Positions 7,718 through 17,160 of a stretch of 64,000 nucleotides of DNA are shown in pieces. Position numbers and translations under genes: made by a program. The notes below the pieces were generated by a model, which worked only from the letters and a program-made list of their open reading frames with translations, made no database searches and had not been told where the DNA came from. The stretch is taken from the NCBI RefSeq assembly GCF_002161675.1, contig NZ_NFIH01000011.1:1-64000 (forward strand), written 5' to 3'. How positions within the stretch are numbered: position 1 is the first letter of the stretch; each line of letters begins with the position of its first letter. The DNA is from Pseudoflavonifractor sp. An44 (GTDB lineage: Bacteria > Bacillota > Clostridia > Oscillospirales > Oscillospiraceae).

Positions 7718-8424
7718 CCCTCCAAAATCACTCGGGCCACCGCCAGGTCTGCCGGGGTGGTCAATTTGATGTTGCTCCGGTCCCCTTCCACCAGGGATAC
7801 CGGCATGCCCAGCCGCTCCACCGCCGAGCAGTCGTCTGTGAGGGGGGCGTTGTCCTGCATCGCCTTGGTCAGAGCCCCCCGAATCAGATCACCATCGAAC
7901 ATCTGGGGCGTCTGCACAGCAAAGAGGGTAGCCCGGTCTGGGGTGTGGTCCACTACACCGTTCACCGCCACCTTAATAGTGTCCTGCACGGGTATGGCAG
8001 GGGCTGCGGCCCCGGTCTGGGCGGCCTTGTCCACTACACGCTCCATCACCTGGGAACTCACAAAGGGCCGAGCCCCGTCGTGGATACCAATGAGCTTGGC
8101 CTGAGGGGACACCTCGCCCACCCCCAGTTGGGCAGACTCCACCCGGGTGGCGCCGCCCCGTACCACTTTCGTCACTTTTGTGAGTGCCATCTCCCGGGCC
8201 AGGGCCGCCACAGGGCCCACCAGGTCCTCCCGGGTGACCACCACGATCTCCTCCACCCGGTCACTGGCCTCCAGAGCTGCCAGGGTGTGGGCCAGCACCG
8301 GCCGACCGTCCAGCTCCAGGAACATCTTATCCTGTCCCATGCGCTGAGAGGAGCCCGCCGCCACCACAACCATAGCACAGCCAGGGGCCTGAGGCCCCTT
8401 TCGTTTCCGTCCAAACAATGACAT
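7705..8424 (-). CDS. ispD: 2-C-methyl-D-erythritol 4-phosphate cytidylyltransferase
   Basis: A 239-residue nucleotidyltransferase making CDP-ME from MEP and CTP. The N-terminal nucleotide-binding signature [20 protein letters not shown], the [11 protein letters not shown] segment and IHDGARPFV are visible. I start at ATG 8424 ([10 protein letters not shown]), which has GGAGGAAGACAT upstream, rather than the longer open frame. The extra basic N-terminal 15 residues are mildly unusual. It is cotranscribed with ispF and separated from carD by a strong terminator hairpin. Confidence 0.94.
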   Translation of the reverse strand: MSLFGRKRKGPQAPGCAMVVVAAGSSQRMGQDKMFLELDGRPVLAHTLAALEASDRVEEIVVVTREDLVGPVAALAREMALTKVTKVVRGGATRVESAQLGVGEVSPQAKLIGIHDGARPFVSSQVMERVVDKAAQTGAAAPAIPVQDTIKVAVNGVVDHTPDRATLFAVQTPQMFDGDLIRGALTKAMQDNAPLTDDCSAVERLGMPVSLVEGDRSNIKLTTPADLAVARVILEGWNQ

Positions 8425-8442
8425 ATGTCTTCCTCCACTGAG

Positions 8443-8470
8443 AAAAAAGGAGCCGTGCGGCTCCTTTTTT
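8443..8470. terminator. Bidirectional intrinsic terminator after carD
   Basis: A 12-bp arm AAAAAAGGAGCC pairs with GGCTCCTTTTTT across a GTGC loop, giving a T-run on both strands. It lies 3 bp beyond the carD stop and 19 bp before the ispD start, so it should insulate ispDF from carD. Confidence 0.85.
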
Positions 8471-8473
8471 ATT

Positions 8474-8953
8474 TTATTGGTGCAGAACCTTGTTGACCCG
8501 CTCCTCCACGGCCTCATAGGGCATGCTCTGGGCCAACACCAGCTCGGAAATCAAAATCTGCTTAGCTGAGTGGAGCATCTTCCGCTCCCCGGTGGACAGC
8601 CCCTTCTGGGTCTCCCGGTACATCAGCCCCTTGACCACCTTGGCCACCTCCAGCAAATTTCCGCTTTTGATGCGCAGCATATTCTCCCGGTAACGTTGGT
8701 TCCAGTTGGACGTCATGTCCACCTGAATGTCCTCCATCTCCGAGAGAATATGGGTGGCCTCCTGACCGGACACCACGGGGCGGACGCCGATCTCGTCGCT
8801 GTGTTCTGTGGGAATCATGACCATCATGCTTCCCGTCGATAGTTTGAGCAAATAGTAGTCCTGAACCTTCCCAGCTACCTTCTTGCGCACAATGGAGTCA
8901 ATGACTCCCGCCCCATGCATAGGATGCACCACCTTATCACCAATCTGATACAC
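8474..8953 (-). CDS. CarD/CdnL/TRCF-domain transcription regulator
   Basis: About 159 residues. The N-terminal RNA-polymerase-interacting domain starts YQIGDKVVHPMHGAGVIDSI, and a helical DNA-binding C-terminal half includes MLRIKSGNLLEVAKVVKGL. CarD proteins bind the polymerase beta subunit and stabilise open complexes, notably at rRNA promoters. I prefer the GTG start at 8953, as GGGAGGTGG sits just upstream; a TTG at 8968 overlaps that site. It has its own promoter and terminator. Confidence 0.88.
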   Translation of the reverse strand: MYQIGDKVVHPMHGAGVIDSIVRKKVAGKVQDYYLLKLSTGSMMVMIPTEHSDEIGVRPVVSGQEATHILSEMEDIQVDMTSNWNQRYRENMLRIKSGNLLEVAKVVKGLMYRETQKGLSTGERKMLHSAKQILISELVLAQSMPYEAVEERVNKVLHQ

Positions 8954-8990
8954 GATTCCACCTCCCAAATGTGTATAATATCACAAAGTT

Positions 8991-9019
8991 AGTATACCCC
9001 TTTTCCCAATGCAATGCAA
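8991..9019 (-). promoter_or_regulatory. Predicted sigma-A promoter for carD
   Basis: On the minus strand, TTGCAT (9019-9014) and TATACT (8996-8991) are separated by exactly 17 bp, about 40 bp ahead of the carD GTG start. The region between carD and the FAH gene is otherwise empty apart from the terminator at 9061-9102. Confidence 0.65.
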
Positions 9020-9060
9020 GCGGGAGGAAAATATTTTCCAAGAAAAATACGCTCTGTTTA

Positions 9061-9102
9061 CAAAAAAGAGGCGCTGCAAGCCTGTGGCTCACAGCACCTC
9101 TT
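9061..9102 (-). terminator. Intrinsic terminator after the FAH-family gene
   Basis: An 11-bp stem with one G-T pair (9066-9076 with 9092-9102) is followed on the minus strand by CCTCTTTTTTG. It lies 4 bp beyond the stop of the gene at 9107-9859 and closes the lon-engB-FAH run. Confidence 0.8.
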
Positions 9103-9106
9103 GAGG

Positions 9107-9859
9107 TCATTTCACTTGGTTGCGCAGAACGCCGATGTGGGAGATCTCCACCTCCACCACATCCCCGGACTGCATGGGGCCAATGCCAGCGGGGGTTCCC
9201 GTGGCCACCACGTCACCCGGCTCCAGGGTCATGGAAGCGGTGATAAACTCCAGAAGCTTTGGCACGGTGGTGATAAAGTCCCGGGTGTTCCCCTGCTGGA
9301 CCACGCTGCCGTTGAGACGGGTGGTGACTTCCAGGCGGTCGGGGTCCACCCCGTCCACCACCCAGGGGCCCACCGGACAGAATCCATCCATGGACTTTCC
9401 ACGGGTCCACTGGCCGTCGTGCTTCTGCACGTCCCGGGCGGTGACATCGTTGAGACAGGTGTAGCCCAGCACATACCCTGCATAGTCCTCTGCCCGGATT
9501 TTGGAGGCCTGGCGGCGGATGACCACTGCCAACTCCCCCTCATAGTCCAGGCGCTGGACAAACTCCGGCGGGTCGATCTCCCCGCCAGGGGTGTTGAGGG
9601 CGTTGAGGCCCTTCATAAAGAGAACGGGAAATCCGGGGGGCTCAGAGCCCATCTCCCGGGCGTGCTCGGCGTAGTTCTTACCTACGCACACGATCTTAGT
9701 GGGAGTACAGGGGGCCAACAGCGGACAGTCTGCCAGCTTGACGCTGCCTCCGTCGTACTCCACGCCCTCATAGGGGGCGCAAGTGAGGGTCTTCACCTGC
9801 TCTCCCTCCACCACGCCCCACTGGGGGCCGCTCTGGCTGAGAAACCGCACGTACTTCAT
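9107..9859 (-). CDS. Fumarylacetoacetate hydrolase family protein
   Basis: A 250-residue FAH-fold enzyme. The N-terminal small domain is followed by KIVCVGKNYAEHAREMG, the metal-ligand motif DYEGELAVVI, LNDVTARDVQ, and GTPAGIGPM near the end. The family hydrolyses or decarboxylates 2-oxo/enol acids (fumarylpyruvate, oxaloacetate, hydroxyhepta-dienedioate) using a divalent metal. The substrate cannot be predicted here; oxaloacetate decarboxylase-like activity is common for stand-alone copies. It follows engB by 3 bp and precedes a terminator. Confidence 0.87.
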   Translation of the reverse strand: MKYVRFLSQSGPQWGVVEGEQVKTLTCAPYEGVEYDGGSVKLADCPLLAPCTPTKIVCVGKNYAEHAREMGSEPPGFPVLFMKGLNALNTPGGEIDPPEFVQRLDYEGELAVVIRRQASKIRAEDYAGYVLGYTCLNDVTARDVQKHDGQWTRGKSMDGFCPVGPWVVDGVDPDRLEVTTRLNGSVVQQGNTRDFITTVPKLLEFITASMTLEPGDVVATGTPAGIGPMQSGDVVEVEISHIGVLRNQVK

Positions 9860-9862
9860 CTC

Positions 9863-10456
9863 TCAGCCCTCCATATGGTTGAAGATCAGCTCCAACAGGG
9901 CCTGCTTGCCGTCTCCCTTCTCCGCAGAGAAAGGAATGACGGGGACGGCCTCGGGCAGCTCCAGGGTGTCCCGCACCCGCTGGAGATTCCCCTCCACCTC
10001 GCTCTTTTTCAGCTTGTCCAGCTTGTTGGTCACCACCACATAGGGCTTGTCGGTGGTGAGGAAGAAGTCACTCATCACCTTGTCGTCGGCTGTGGGCTTG
10101 TGGCGGGCATCCACAATGAGAATGCCCAGAGTCATCAGAGAGGTATCGGCAAACCAGCCCTCAATGAGCTTGGCCCACCGGGCCCGCTCGGCCATGGACA
10201 CCTTGGCGTAGCCATAGCCGGGCAGGTCCACCAGGTAGAGCTGTTTGTCAATGAGGAAGTAGTTGATATGGGTGGTCTTGCCGGGGGCAGAGCCCACCCG
10301 GGCGAAGTTCTTGCGGTTGAGCAGACGGTTGATTACCGAGGACTTGCCCACGTTGGACCGCCCGGCAAACACCACCTGGGGCAGAGCGTCCCGGGGAAAG
10401 TCAGCGGGCTTGGCTGCCGAGCGGACGAACTCCGCCTGATTCAAATTCACCTTCAT
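9863..10456 (-). CDS. engB: Ribosome biogenesis GTPase EngB/YsxC
   Basis: A 197-residue TRAFAC GTPase needed for 50S subunit assembly. The G1 motif is GRSNVGKSS, followed by GKTTHINYF, the G3 motif DLPGYGYA and the G4 motif TNKLDK. I choose ATG 10456 (MKVNLNQAEF) because GAGGTGA lies 5 nt upstream; a GTG at 10465 would add three residues. It sits immediately downstream of lon, as in Bacillus subtilis (lonA-ysxC). Confidence 0.95.
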   Translation of the reverse strand: MKVNLNQAEFVRSAAKPADFPRDALPQVVFAGRSNVGKSSVINRLLNRKNFARVGSAPGKTTHINYFLIDKQLYLVDLPGYGYAKVSMAERARWAKLIEGWFADTSLMTLGILIVDARHKPTADDKVMSDFFLTTDKPYVVVTNKLDKLKKSEVEGNLQRVRDTLELPEAVPVIPFSAEKGDGKQALLELIFNHMEG

Positions 10457-10466
10457 ATCGCTCACC

Positions 10467-12881
10467 TCACTGGCACAGATTTACTGCCGTCCCAGGAGCC
10501 TTTGCCTCCGGGGGCAGAAGGGTGTCATTCCCTTTGGGGGGCTGGCCGTCAGAGACCAGCGCACAGGCCAGCACCTGGTCGGCCTGGGATACGGGAATAA
10601 ACTTCAAGCTCTCTCGCACCAAGGGGTCAATCTCCTCCAGGTCCTTCACATTGTCTTCGGGGAGAATGACAGTACTCATACCATTGCGCAGGGCGGCCAT
10701 GGTCTTCTCCTTCAGACCGCCGATGGCCAGCACCCTTCCCCGGAGGGTGATCTCCCCGGTCATGGCCACGTCACCCCGCACCGGGGTTCCGGTGAGGGCG
10801 GACACCATGGCGGTGGTGATGGCAATGCCTGCCGAGGGTCCGTCCTTGGGCACAGCGCCCTCGGGGAAGTGGACGTGGATGTCCTTGTCCTTATAGAAGG
10901 TGCCAGGCAGCCCCAGCTGGCTGACCCGGCTGCGGATGAAGGACAGGGCGGCCCGGGCGGACTCCTTCATCACGTCCCCCAGGTTGCCGGTGAGCTCCAC
11001 CTTTCCGGTGCCCTCCACCACGTTGACCTCCACCTCCAGGATTTCGCCGCCCACAGAGGTCCAGGCCAGGCCGTTGACCACCCCCACCTGGGGCTGGCCC
11101 GCCGCCTTGTCCTTGGCGTAGCGCCGGGTGCCCAGGAAATCGGACAGGTTGTCCGGGGTGATGTGCACGCTCTTGCACTCCTCCCGCACCAGCTTCATGG
11201 CAGACTTCCGGCACAGCTTGTCCAGCAGCCGCTCCAGGCGGCGCACCCCGGACTCCCGGGTGTAGCCGGAGATGATCTGGTGCAGGGCCTGGTCGTTGAG
11301 CTTCACCTGGGTACGGGTGAGGCCGTGGGCCTTGAGCTCCTTGGGCCATAGGTGGCGCTTGGCAATCTGCACCTTCTCCTCGTCGGTATAGCTGCCCAGT
11401 TCAATGATCTCCATCCGGTCCAGCAGAGGCCGGGGGATGGTATCGGTGGTGTTGGCCGTGGCGATAAACAGCACCTCGGACAGGTCAAAGGGCATCTCCA
11501 GGTAGTGGTCCCGGAAGGTGGCGTTCTGGTGCACGTCCAGCACCTCCAGCAGAGCGGCGCTGGGGTCGCCCCGGTGGTCGCTGCCCACCTTGTCCAGCTC
11601 GTCCAGCACCAGCACCGGGTTGACGCTCCCCGCCTGGCGGATGCCGGCGATGATGCGTCCGGGCATGGCTCCCACGTAGGTCTTGCGGTGGCCTCGAATC
11701 TCCGCCTCGTCGTGGACGCCGCCCAGGGAGATGCGGGCCAGCTTTCGGTTCATGGCCCGGGCCACGCTCATGGCAATGGAGGTCTTACCCACACCGGGCG
11801 GGCCCACCAGGCACAGCACCTGGCCCTTCAGATTGGGAGACAGCTGCTTGACGGCCACAAACTCCAAAATACGCTCTTTCACCTTCTCCAGGCCGTAGTG
11901 GTCGGCTTCCAGCACTTTGGACACGGCAGCCACGTTGGCCCGCTCACGGGTTTTCACCGTCCAGGGCAGCTCCAGGCAGGTATCCAGGTAGCCCCGGAGC
12001 ACCGAGGCCTCGGCGGAGCCGTAAGGCTGCTTCTCCAGATGCTTGATTTCTTTGTTCAGCTTTTCCCGTACTTCGTCGGGCAGCTTGGCCTTGGCCACAC
12101 GCTCCCGGTATTCAGCGATCTCGTCGCCGTCGCCCCGGTCGCCCAGTTCTCGCTGGAGCACCTTCAGCTGCTCTCGCATGTAGTAGTCACGCTGGTTTTC
12201 CGCCATCTGCTCCTGGACCTTGCCCTCCAGCTCGCTCTCCACCTGGCGGATCTCCACTTCCCGGGCCAGGATGCGCACCAGCTTCTCCAGCCGCTTGGCG
12301 GGGCGCAGTTCCTCCAGGATGAGCTGCTTGTCCTCAAAGCGCAGGGGCAGGTTCTGGGCGGTATAGTCGGCTATGTACACCGGGTCGTCGCTGGCCAGCA
12401 GCTTCAAATACAGCTCCGGGGACACCCGGTCGGACAGCTCGGTGTATCGCTCCACCATGGAATAGATCTGGCGAATCAGGGCCTCGGTGCGGGGGGTGTT
12501 CTCCCGGGCGGCGGGCTCCTCCTCCAACAGCTCCAGCTCGGCGGTGAGGTAGGGCTCAGTGGTGAGCAGCTGCAGCATTTTGCCCCGCTGTTTGCCCTCC
12601 ACCATCACCCGCACATTGTTGTCGGGCAGACGGAGAATCTGCTTGATGGTGGCCACGGTCCCCACCTGATACAGGTGCTCCTGGGCGGGGTTCTCGGCCG
12701 CCAGGTCCTTCTGGGTCACCAGGAAAATCTCCCGGTTCCCGGTCATGGCCTGTTCCAGGGCTCGGATGGAGAACTCCCGACCCACATCGAAATGAAGCAG
12801 CAGATGGGGAAATACCGTAATAGCCCGCAGGGCCAGGGCAGGCATGGCCACAATTTCCCGCTCATGTATGGTCTCACTCAT
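10467..12881 (-). CDS. lon: ATP-dependent protease La (LonA)
   Basis: An 804-residue LonA. It has the N-terminal substrate-binding LON domain (to about 200), a coiled-coil stretch, the AAA+ module with Walker A GPPGVGKTSIA and the DELDK Walker B region, and the C-terminal Ser-Lys protease domain with PKDGPSAGIAI. It degrades misfolded and regulatory proteins in the cytoplasm. ATG 12881 (MSETIHEREIV) is preceded by AAAGGAGG. It belongs to the tig-clpP-clpX-lon-engB cluster. The short Gln/Pro-rich C-terminal tail is probably unstructured. Confidence 0.97.
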   Translation of the reverse strand: MSETIHEREIVAMPALALRAITVFPHLLLHFDVGREFSIRALEQAMTGNREIFLVTQKDLAAENPAQEHLYQVGTVATIKQILRLPDNNVRVMVEGKQRGKMLQLLTTEPYLTAELELLEEEPAARENTPRTEALIRQIYSMVERYTELSDRVSPELYLKLLASDDPVYIADYTAQNLPLRFEDKQLILEELRPAKRLEKLVRILAREVEIRQVESELEGKVQEQMAENQRDYYMREQLKVLQRELGDRGDGDEIAEYRERVAKAKLPDEVREKLNKEIKHLEKQPYGSAEASVLRGYLDTCLELPWTVKTRERANVAAVSKVLEADHYGLEKVKERILEFVAVKQLSPNLKGQVLCLVGPPGVGKTSIAMSVARAMNRKLARISLGGVHDEAEIRGHRKTYVGAMPGRIIAGIRQAGSVNPVLVLDELDKVGSDHRGDPSAALLEVLDVHQNATFRDHYLEMPFDLSEVLFIATANTTDTIPRPLLDRMEIIELGSYTDEEKVQIAKRHLWPKELKAHGLTRTQVKLNDQALHQIISGYTRESGVRRLERLLDKLCRKSAMKLVREECKSVHITPDNLSDFLGTRRYAKDKAAGQPQVGVVNGLAWTSVGGEILEVEVNVVEGTGKVELTGNLGDVMKESARAALSFIRSRVSQLGLPGTFYKDKDIHVHFPEGAVPKDGPSAGIAITTAMVSALTGTPVRGDVAMTGEITLRGRVLAIGGLKEKTMAALRNGMSTVILPEDNVKDLEEIDPLVRESLKFIPVSQADQVLACALVSDGQPPKGNDTLLPPEAKAPGTAVNLCQ

Positions 12882-12965
12882 GGTTGTATTCCTCCTTTCC
12901 ACCTCCCAGAAGGAGGCGATATAAGCAAAGGGGCGAGCACGAGGCCCGCCCCTATCAAAATTTGG

Positions 12966-14279
12966 TTAGGATGCGTTTCCCTTCCGGGCCGCCTGTCCGC
13001 CCGGCTCCGCCCGCAGAGAGGCTGCACCCAGTCTGGGTCTGGCGGGACGTCCTTCCTCCCGCACCACCTCAGGGGGCTGCTCTCCCCGGATGGCTTCGGG
13101 GGTGATGATGACCTTGGCGATGGAGTCGTCCGAGGGCACATCGTACATGATGGGAGTCATCACTTCCTCCAGCACCGCCCGCAGACCACGGGCGCCGATC
13201 TTCCGCTCCACCGCCTTCTGGGCCGCTGCCTCCAGGGCCTCGGGGGTGAACTCCAGCTCCACGTTGTCATACTCCAGCAGCTTCTGGTACTGCTTGACCA
13301 GAGCATTCTTGGGCTCGGTGAGAATCTGCACCAGCTGCTTGCCGTTCAGGGCCTTCAGGCCAGTGATCACCGGCAGACGGCCCACCAGCTCGGGGATGAT
13401 GCCGAACTTCAGCAGGTCATGGGGCTGCACGTTGCGGAAGATATCCTCCTCGCTGCGCTCGGCAGCGGTGCGCACCTGAGCGCCAAAGCCCATGGTCTTC
13501 TGGTCCATGCGCTGCTCAATGATCTTCTCCAGACCATCAAAGGCACCACCGCAGATGAACAGGATGTTCTTGGTGTCAATCTGCAAGAACTCCTGGTGGG
13601 GGTGCTTGCGGCCACCCTGGGGCGGGACATTGGCCACCGTACCCTCCAAAATTTTCAGCAGAGCCTGCTGCACGCCCTCGCCGGACACATCCCGAGTGAT
13701 GGAGGTGTTCTCGCTCTTCCGGGCGATCTTGTCGATCTCATCCACATAGATGATGCCCCGCTGGGCCAGCTCAATATCGTAATCTGCCGCCTGCACCAGC
13801 CGCAGCAGAATGTTCTCTACGTCGTCACCCACATAACCGGCCTCGGTGAGGGTGGTGGCGTCGGCAATGGCAAAGGGCACCTTCAGCACCCGGGCCAGAG
13901 TCTGGGCAAAGAGAGTCTTGCCGCAGCCGGTGGGGCCCACCAAGAGGATGTTGCTCTTTTGCAGCTCCACCGAGTCCCCGCCACCAAAATAAATCCGCTT
14001 ATAGTGGTTGTACACAGCCACGGACAGGGCGATTTTCGCCTGCTCCTGGCCGATAATATATTCATCCAGCACATCCCGAATCTCTCGGGGGGTGGGAATC
14101 ACGTCGGGCATCTCCGGACTGCCCAGCTCCGGGCGCTCTTCCTCGTCCAGAATGCTCAGGCAGAGGTGGACACACTCGTTGCAGATGTATGCCCCGGGTC
14201 CGGCAATGATACGCTCGACCTGCTCCTGATGCTTGCCGCAAAAGGAACAGCGAACGGTTTTGTACTCATCTCGAGCCAT
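12966..14279 (-). CDS. clpX: Clp protease ATP-binding subunit ClpX
   Basis: A 437-residue AAA+ unfoldase. An N-terminal zinc-binding domain has paired cysteines (CSFCGKHQ and [10 protein letters not shown]). The Walker A is [12 protein letters not shown], the Walker B region [13 protein letters not shown], and the pore-loop GYVGDD and the ClpP-contact region are present. The C-terminal 35 or so residues are a basic, Pro/Arg/Ala-rich extension beyond the usual end. It lies 68 bp downstream of clpP and feeds substrates to that peptidase. Confidence 0.97.
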   Translation of the reverse strand: MARDEYKTVRCSFCGKHQEQVERIIAGPGAYICNECVHLCLSILDEEERPELGSPEMPDVIPTPREIRDVLDEYIIGQEQAKIALSVAVYNHYKRIYFGGGDSVELQKSNILLVGPTGCGKTLFAQTLARVLKVPFAIADATTLTEAGYVGDDVENILLRLVQAADYDIELAQRGIIYVDEIDKIARKSENTSITRDVSGEGVQQALLKILEGTVANVPPQGGRKHPHQEFLQIDTKNILFICGGAFDGLEKIIEQRMDQKTMGFGAQVRTAAERSEEDIFRNVQPHDLLKFGIIPELVGRLPVITGLKALNGKQLVQILTEPKNALVKQYQKLLEYDNVELEFTPEALEAAAQKAVERKIGARGLRAVLEEVMTPIMYDVPSDDSIAKVIITPEAIRGEQPPEVVREEGRPARPRLGAASLRAEPGGQAARKGNAS

Positions 14280-14347
14280 GAATTACCTTCCTTTCGTCAG
14301 ACGTGCCAAAGAGCGAAGACAGTGTTTGTCTCCGCCCTTTTGCATCA

Positions 14348-14929
14348 TCAACGATTATAAATGACCTTGTCAATGAGGCCATAGGCCGCTGCTTCTTCGG
14401 CGGTCATGAAATTGTCACGCTCACAGTCGGCGGTGACCTGCTCCACGCTCTTGCCGCAGTTGTCGGCCAGGATCTGGTTCATCCGCTTCTTGATGACTTC
14501 CAGACGCTTGAGGTGGATGGCCATATCGGTGATCTGTCCCTGGGTACCGGCAGAGGGCTGGTGAATCATGATCTCCGCATTGGGCAGAGCCAGACGCTTG
14601 CCCTTGGTACCGGCAGAGAGCAGAAATGCGCCCATGGAGGCGGCCATACCCACACAGATGGTGGACACGTCACACTTGATATACTGCATGGTGTCATAGA
14701 TGGCCATGCCGTCGGTGACAGAGCCGCCGGGGCTATTGATGTAGAACTGAATGTCCTTGTCCGGGTCCTGAGCCTCCAGGTACAGAAGCTGGGCCACAAC
14801 CAGGGCGGATGTGGTGGCGTTCACCTCTTCACCCAGGAAAATGATACGGTCGTTGAGCAGACGGGAGAAGATGTCGTAGGAACGCTCTCCCCGGCTGGTC
14901 TGCTCCACAACATAGGGAACTAAACTCAT
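14348..14929 (-). CDS. clpP: ATP-dependent Clp protease proteolytic subunit
   Basis: A 193-residue serine peptidase forming the 14-subunit barrel with ClpX. The catalytic Ser lies in GMAASMGAF, the His in [11 protein letters not shown], and the [16 protein letters not shown] region is intact. ATG 14929 ([12 protein letters not shown]) is preceded by GGAGAGGTTTCC, and the family starts here, so the longer open frame is rejected. It is flanked by tig upstream, across a hairpin, and clpX downstream. Confidence 0.97.
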   Translation of the reverse strand: MSLVPYVVEQTSRGERSYDIFSRLLNDRIIFLGEEVNATTSALVVAQLLYLEAQDPDKDIQFYINSPGGSVTDGMAIYDTMQYIKCDVSTICVGMAASMGAFLLSAGTKGKRLALPNAEIMIHQPSAGTQGQITDMAIHLKRLEVIKKRMNQILADNCGKSVEQVTADCERDNFMTAEEAAAYGLIDKVIYNR

Positions 14930-14975
14930 GGAAACCTCTCCTTCGTTACTGGAAATCAGTCCCAGTATACCCAGC

Positions 14976-15009
14976 AGCAAGGGAGGAATATTCCTCCCTT
15001 GCTGGTTTT
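14976..15009. terminator. Hairpin between tig and clpP
   Basis: A perfect 13-bp palindromic arm (AGCAAGGGAGGAA with its complement, 14976-15003). The T-run (GGTTTTTTA) is on the plus strand, opposite to gene direction; on the minus strand the hairpin is followed by GCTGCTGGG. It may be an mRNA processing or stability element, a partial tig terminator, or a stop for antisense transcripts. Confidence 0.6.
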
Positions 15010-15022
15010 TTACGGGATGAAA

Positions 15023-16345
15023 TTACTCGCCCTGAGCCTCGGTGGTCTCAGCCTGAGCCTCTTCCTTCTTCTTGGCGGGCTTCTTGGCGGAGGCCTTCAC
15101 CAGCTCCAGAGCCTTCTTGGAGCCCAGGTCCTGCTTCATGTCGCTCTCGTTGGTGACCTCACGGACCTGCTCCTCGGTGACGTTGAACTGCTCGGCCAGG
15201 CGCTTGACCTCGGCGTCCAGCTCCTCCTGAGTGACCTCGATGCCCTCGGCCTTGGCCACGGCATCCAGAGCCAGAGCGGTGCGTACGGCGCGGTCAGCGG
15301 CGGTCTTAGCCTGGGCACGCACGTCGTCCATGGACAGACCCATGTACTTCAGGTAGTCCTGGAAGTTCAGGCCGTTCTGCTGCATGCGCATGGCCTGCTC
15401 CTCCACCATCTTGTCGGCGCGGTAGTCCACCATGGCCTCGGGCACGTCGCACACCAGGTTCTCCAGCAGGGCGTCGATGACAGCGGCCTCGTAGTCGCGC
15501 TCGGCCTGCTGCTGACGGCGGGCCTTCAGCTTCTCCTTCAGGTCCTTCTTGAACTCATCCAGAGTGTCAAACTCGGACACGTCCTTGGCGAACTCGTCGT
15601 CCAGGGCGGGCTCCTGACGCTCCTTGACCTCGTTGACCTTCACCTTGAAGACCACGGCGGCGCCAGCCAGATCGGCGGTGTAGTTCTCGGGGAAGGTGAT
15701 GTCCAGGTCCTTCTCCTCGCCGGCCTTCATGCCGATGACCTGCTCCTCGAAGCCGGGGACGAAGGTGCCGGAGCCCAGCTCCAAGGAGTAGTTCTCGCCC
15801 TTGCCGCCCTCGAAGGCCACGCCGTCCTTGAAGCCCTCGAAGTCGATGACAGCCACGTCGCCCTTCTTGGCCTTGCGGTCCACGCTCACCAGGCGGGAGG
15901 CACGGTCGATGTAGGGCTTCATCTCAGCCTTGACATCGGCGGCGGTGACCTTCACCTCGGGCTTGGCAACCACCAGGCCCTTGTACTCCTTCACGGAAGC
16001 CTCGGGCTGCACGGTGACCAGAGCCTTGAAGGTGAAGCCGTCCTTGCTGACCTCCACGATCTCCAGCTTGGGGTAGGCCACGGGCACAATGCCAGCCTCC
16101 TTCAGAGCGGCATCATAGGCAGCGGGATAGGCCTCCTCCACAGCGTCCTCAAAGAACACCTGCTCGCCGTACATCTTCTCCACCATCTTGCGGGGCACCT
16201 TGCCCTTGCGGAAGCCGGGGACCATGATGTTCTTCTTCTGCTTGTTGTACACCTTGTTGATGGCGGCGTCAAACTCAGCAGCGCTGACCTCGATGACCAG
16301 CTCAATGGCGCTGTTTTCTTTCTTCTCGTTGCTCTTGATGTTCAT
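15023..16345 (-). CDS. tig: Trigger factor (ribosome-bound chaperone)
   Basis: A 440-residue chaperone and peptidyl-prolyl isomerase that binds L23 at the exit tunnel. The ribosome-docking signature GFRKGKVPRKM is near residue 45, an FKBP-type domain is around 150-240, and a long helical C-terminal domain follows. It ends in a Lys/Ala/Glu-rich tail (KKPAKKKEEAQAE). ATG 16345 (MNIKSNEKKE) is preceded by GGAGGAACGTATAC. A GC-rich hairpin lies in the leader at 16364-16386. It heads the tig-clpP-clpX-lon-engB cluster. Confidence 0.96.
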   Translation of the reverse strand: MNIKSNEKKENSAIELVIEVSAAEFDAAINKVYNKQKKNIMVPGFRKGKVPRKMVEKMYGEQVFFEDAVEEAYPAAYDAALKEAGIVPVAYPKLEIVEVSKDGFTFKALVTVQPEASVKEYKGLVVAKPEVKVTAADVKAEMKPYIDRASRLVSVDRKAKKGDVAVIDFEGFKDGVAFEGGKGENYSLELGSGTFVPGFEEQVIGMKAGEEKDLDITFPENYTADLAGAAVVFKVKVNEVKERQEPALDDEFAKDVSEFDTLDEFKKDLKEKLKARRQQQAERDYEAAVIDALLENLVCDVPEAMVDYRADKMVEEQAMRMQQNGLNFQDYLKYMGLSMDDVRAQAKTAADRAVRTALALDAVAKAEGIEVTQEELDAEVKRLAEQFNVTEEQVREVTNESDMKQDLGSKKALELVKASAKKPAKKKEEAQAETTEAQGE

Positions 16346-16449
16346 GTATACGTTCCTCCAACTTAGCCCCGCCTGAGGCTGGGGCTTTCTTTCTGATAAA
16401 TCCAATCCATTCTATCAGATTGTACAGAAGATTTCCACTGTTTTTTTTG

Positions 16450-17139
16450 TCAATCCAAAATTTTTTTCGGACGGAAACCGATGTAGTCTGCAGCCACCAG
16501 CTGATAGGCCACGCTTCCCTGCACTCCCTCCACCGCCAGACGGTGGCTGGGACCGTGGAGATGGCCGTAGCAACACAGCTTTACCTGGTACTGCTCCAGC
16601 AGCTGCAAAATCTCCGGGCACTGGTACCCCTTGTACAGGGGCGGATAGTGGAGAAAGCAGTATTTCTCCGCCTCCCCCGCCGCCTTCAGCGAGGTCTCCA
16701 GGCGCATCACCTCCCGGCGAAACACCTTCCCCGAGGGGGCGTTGGCCTGCTCCTCATAGAACCAGCCCCGGGTGCCGCACAGGGCCACATCCCCGTAAAA
16801 GGCGCAGTTGTTGTGGAGAATGTGCAGGCGCTCCAGGCCGTTTGCCTGAAAAAAGGCATTCATCTTGGAGGCGGTGTTCCACCAGTAGTCGTGGTTTCCC
16901 TTCAAAATCCACTTCTCCCCCGGCAGCCGGGAGTTGAGAAACTCCAGGTCCTTTTTCGCCTCCTCCAGGCTCATACCCCAGGACAGGTCCCCGCACAGCA
17001 CCACCGTGTCATCGTCCGATACGCAGGAAAAGCCTTCCTCCAGCTTCTCCACATAGCCTTCCCAACTGCCCCCGAACACCTCCATGGACTTGTCGGCGCC
17101 CAGAGACAGATGGGTGTCTCCGATGGCATAAAGGGCCAT
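16450..17139 (-). CDS. Calcineurin-like metallophosphoesterase
   Basis: A 229-residue binuclear metallophosphoesterase. All motif blocks are visible: GDTHLS, CGDLSWGM, KGNHDYWW, a mid histidine (CFLHYPPLY) and CYGHLHG. This subfamily is small and cytoplasmic, and its physiological substrate is unknown. It lies 21 bp downstream of thrC on the same strand, so it is probably cotranscribed. Function beyond metal-dependent phosphoesterase cannot be given. Confidence 0.88.
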   Translation of the reverse strand: MALYAIGDTHLSLGADKSMEVFGGSWEGYVEKLEEGFSCVSDDDTVVLCGDLSWGMSLEEAKKDLEFLNSRLPGEKWILKGNHDYWWNTASKMNAFFQANGLERLHILHNNCAFYGDVALCGTRGWFYEEQANAPSGKVFRREVMRLETSLKAAGEAEKYCFLHYPPLYKGYQCPEILQLLEQYQVKLCCYGHLHGPSHRLAVEGVQGSVAYQLVAADYIGFRPKKILD

Positions 17140-17160
17140 TTCTTCCCTCCTTGTCCCCGG

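Noticed and set aside
11352-14360. A plus-strand open frame of about 1000 codons opposite lon and clpX
   Set aside because: It runs antisense across two unmistakable genes and their gap; the composition (His, Gln, Leu, Gly) is that of a complementary-strand artefact.
14976-15009. Strong intrinsic terminator separating tig from clpP
   Set aside because: The T-run is on the wrong strand for these genes; I kept the hairpin as a structure but do not claim it ends tig transcription.
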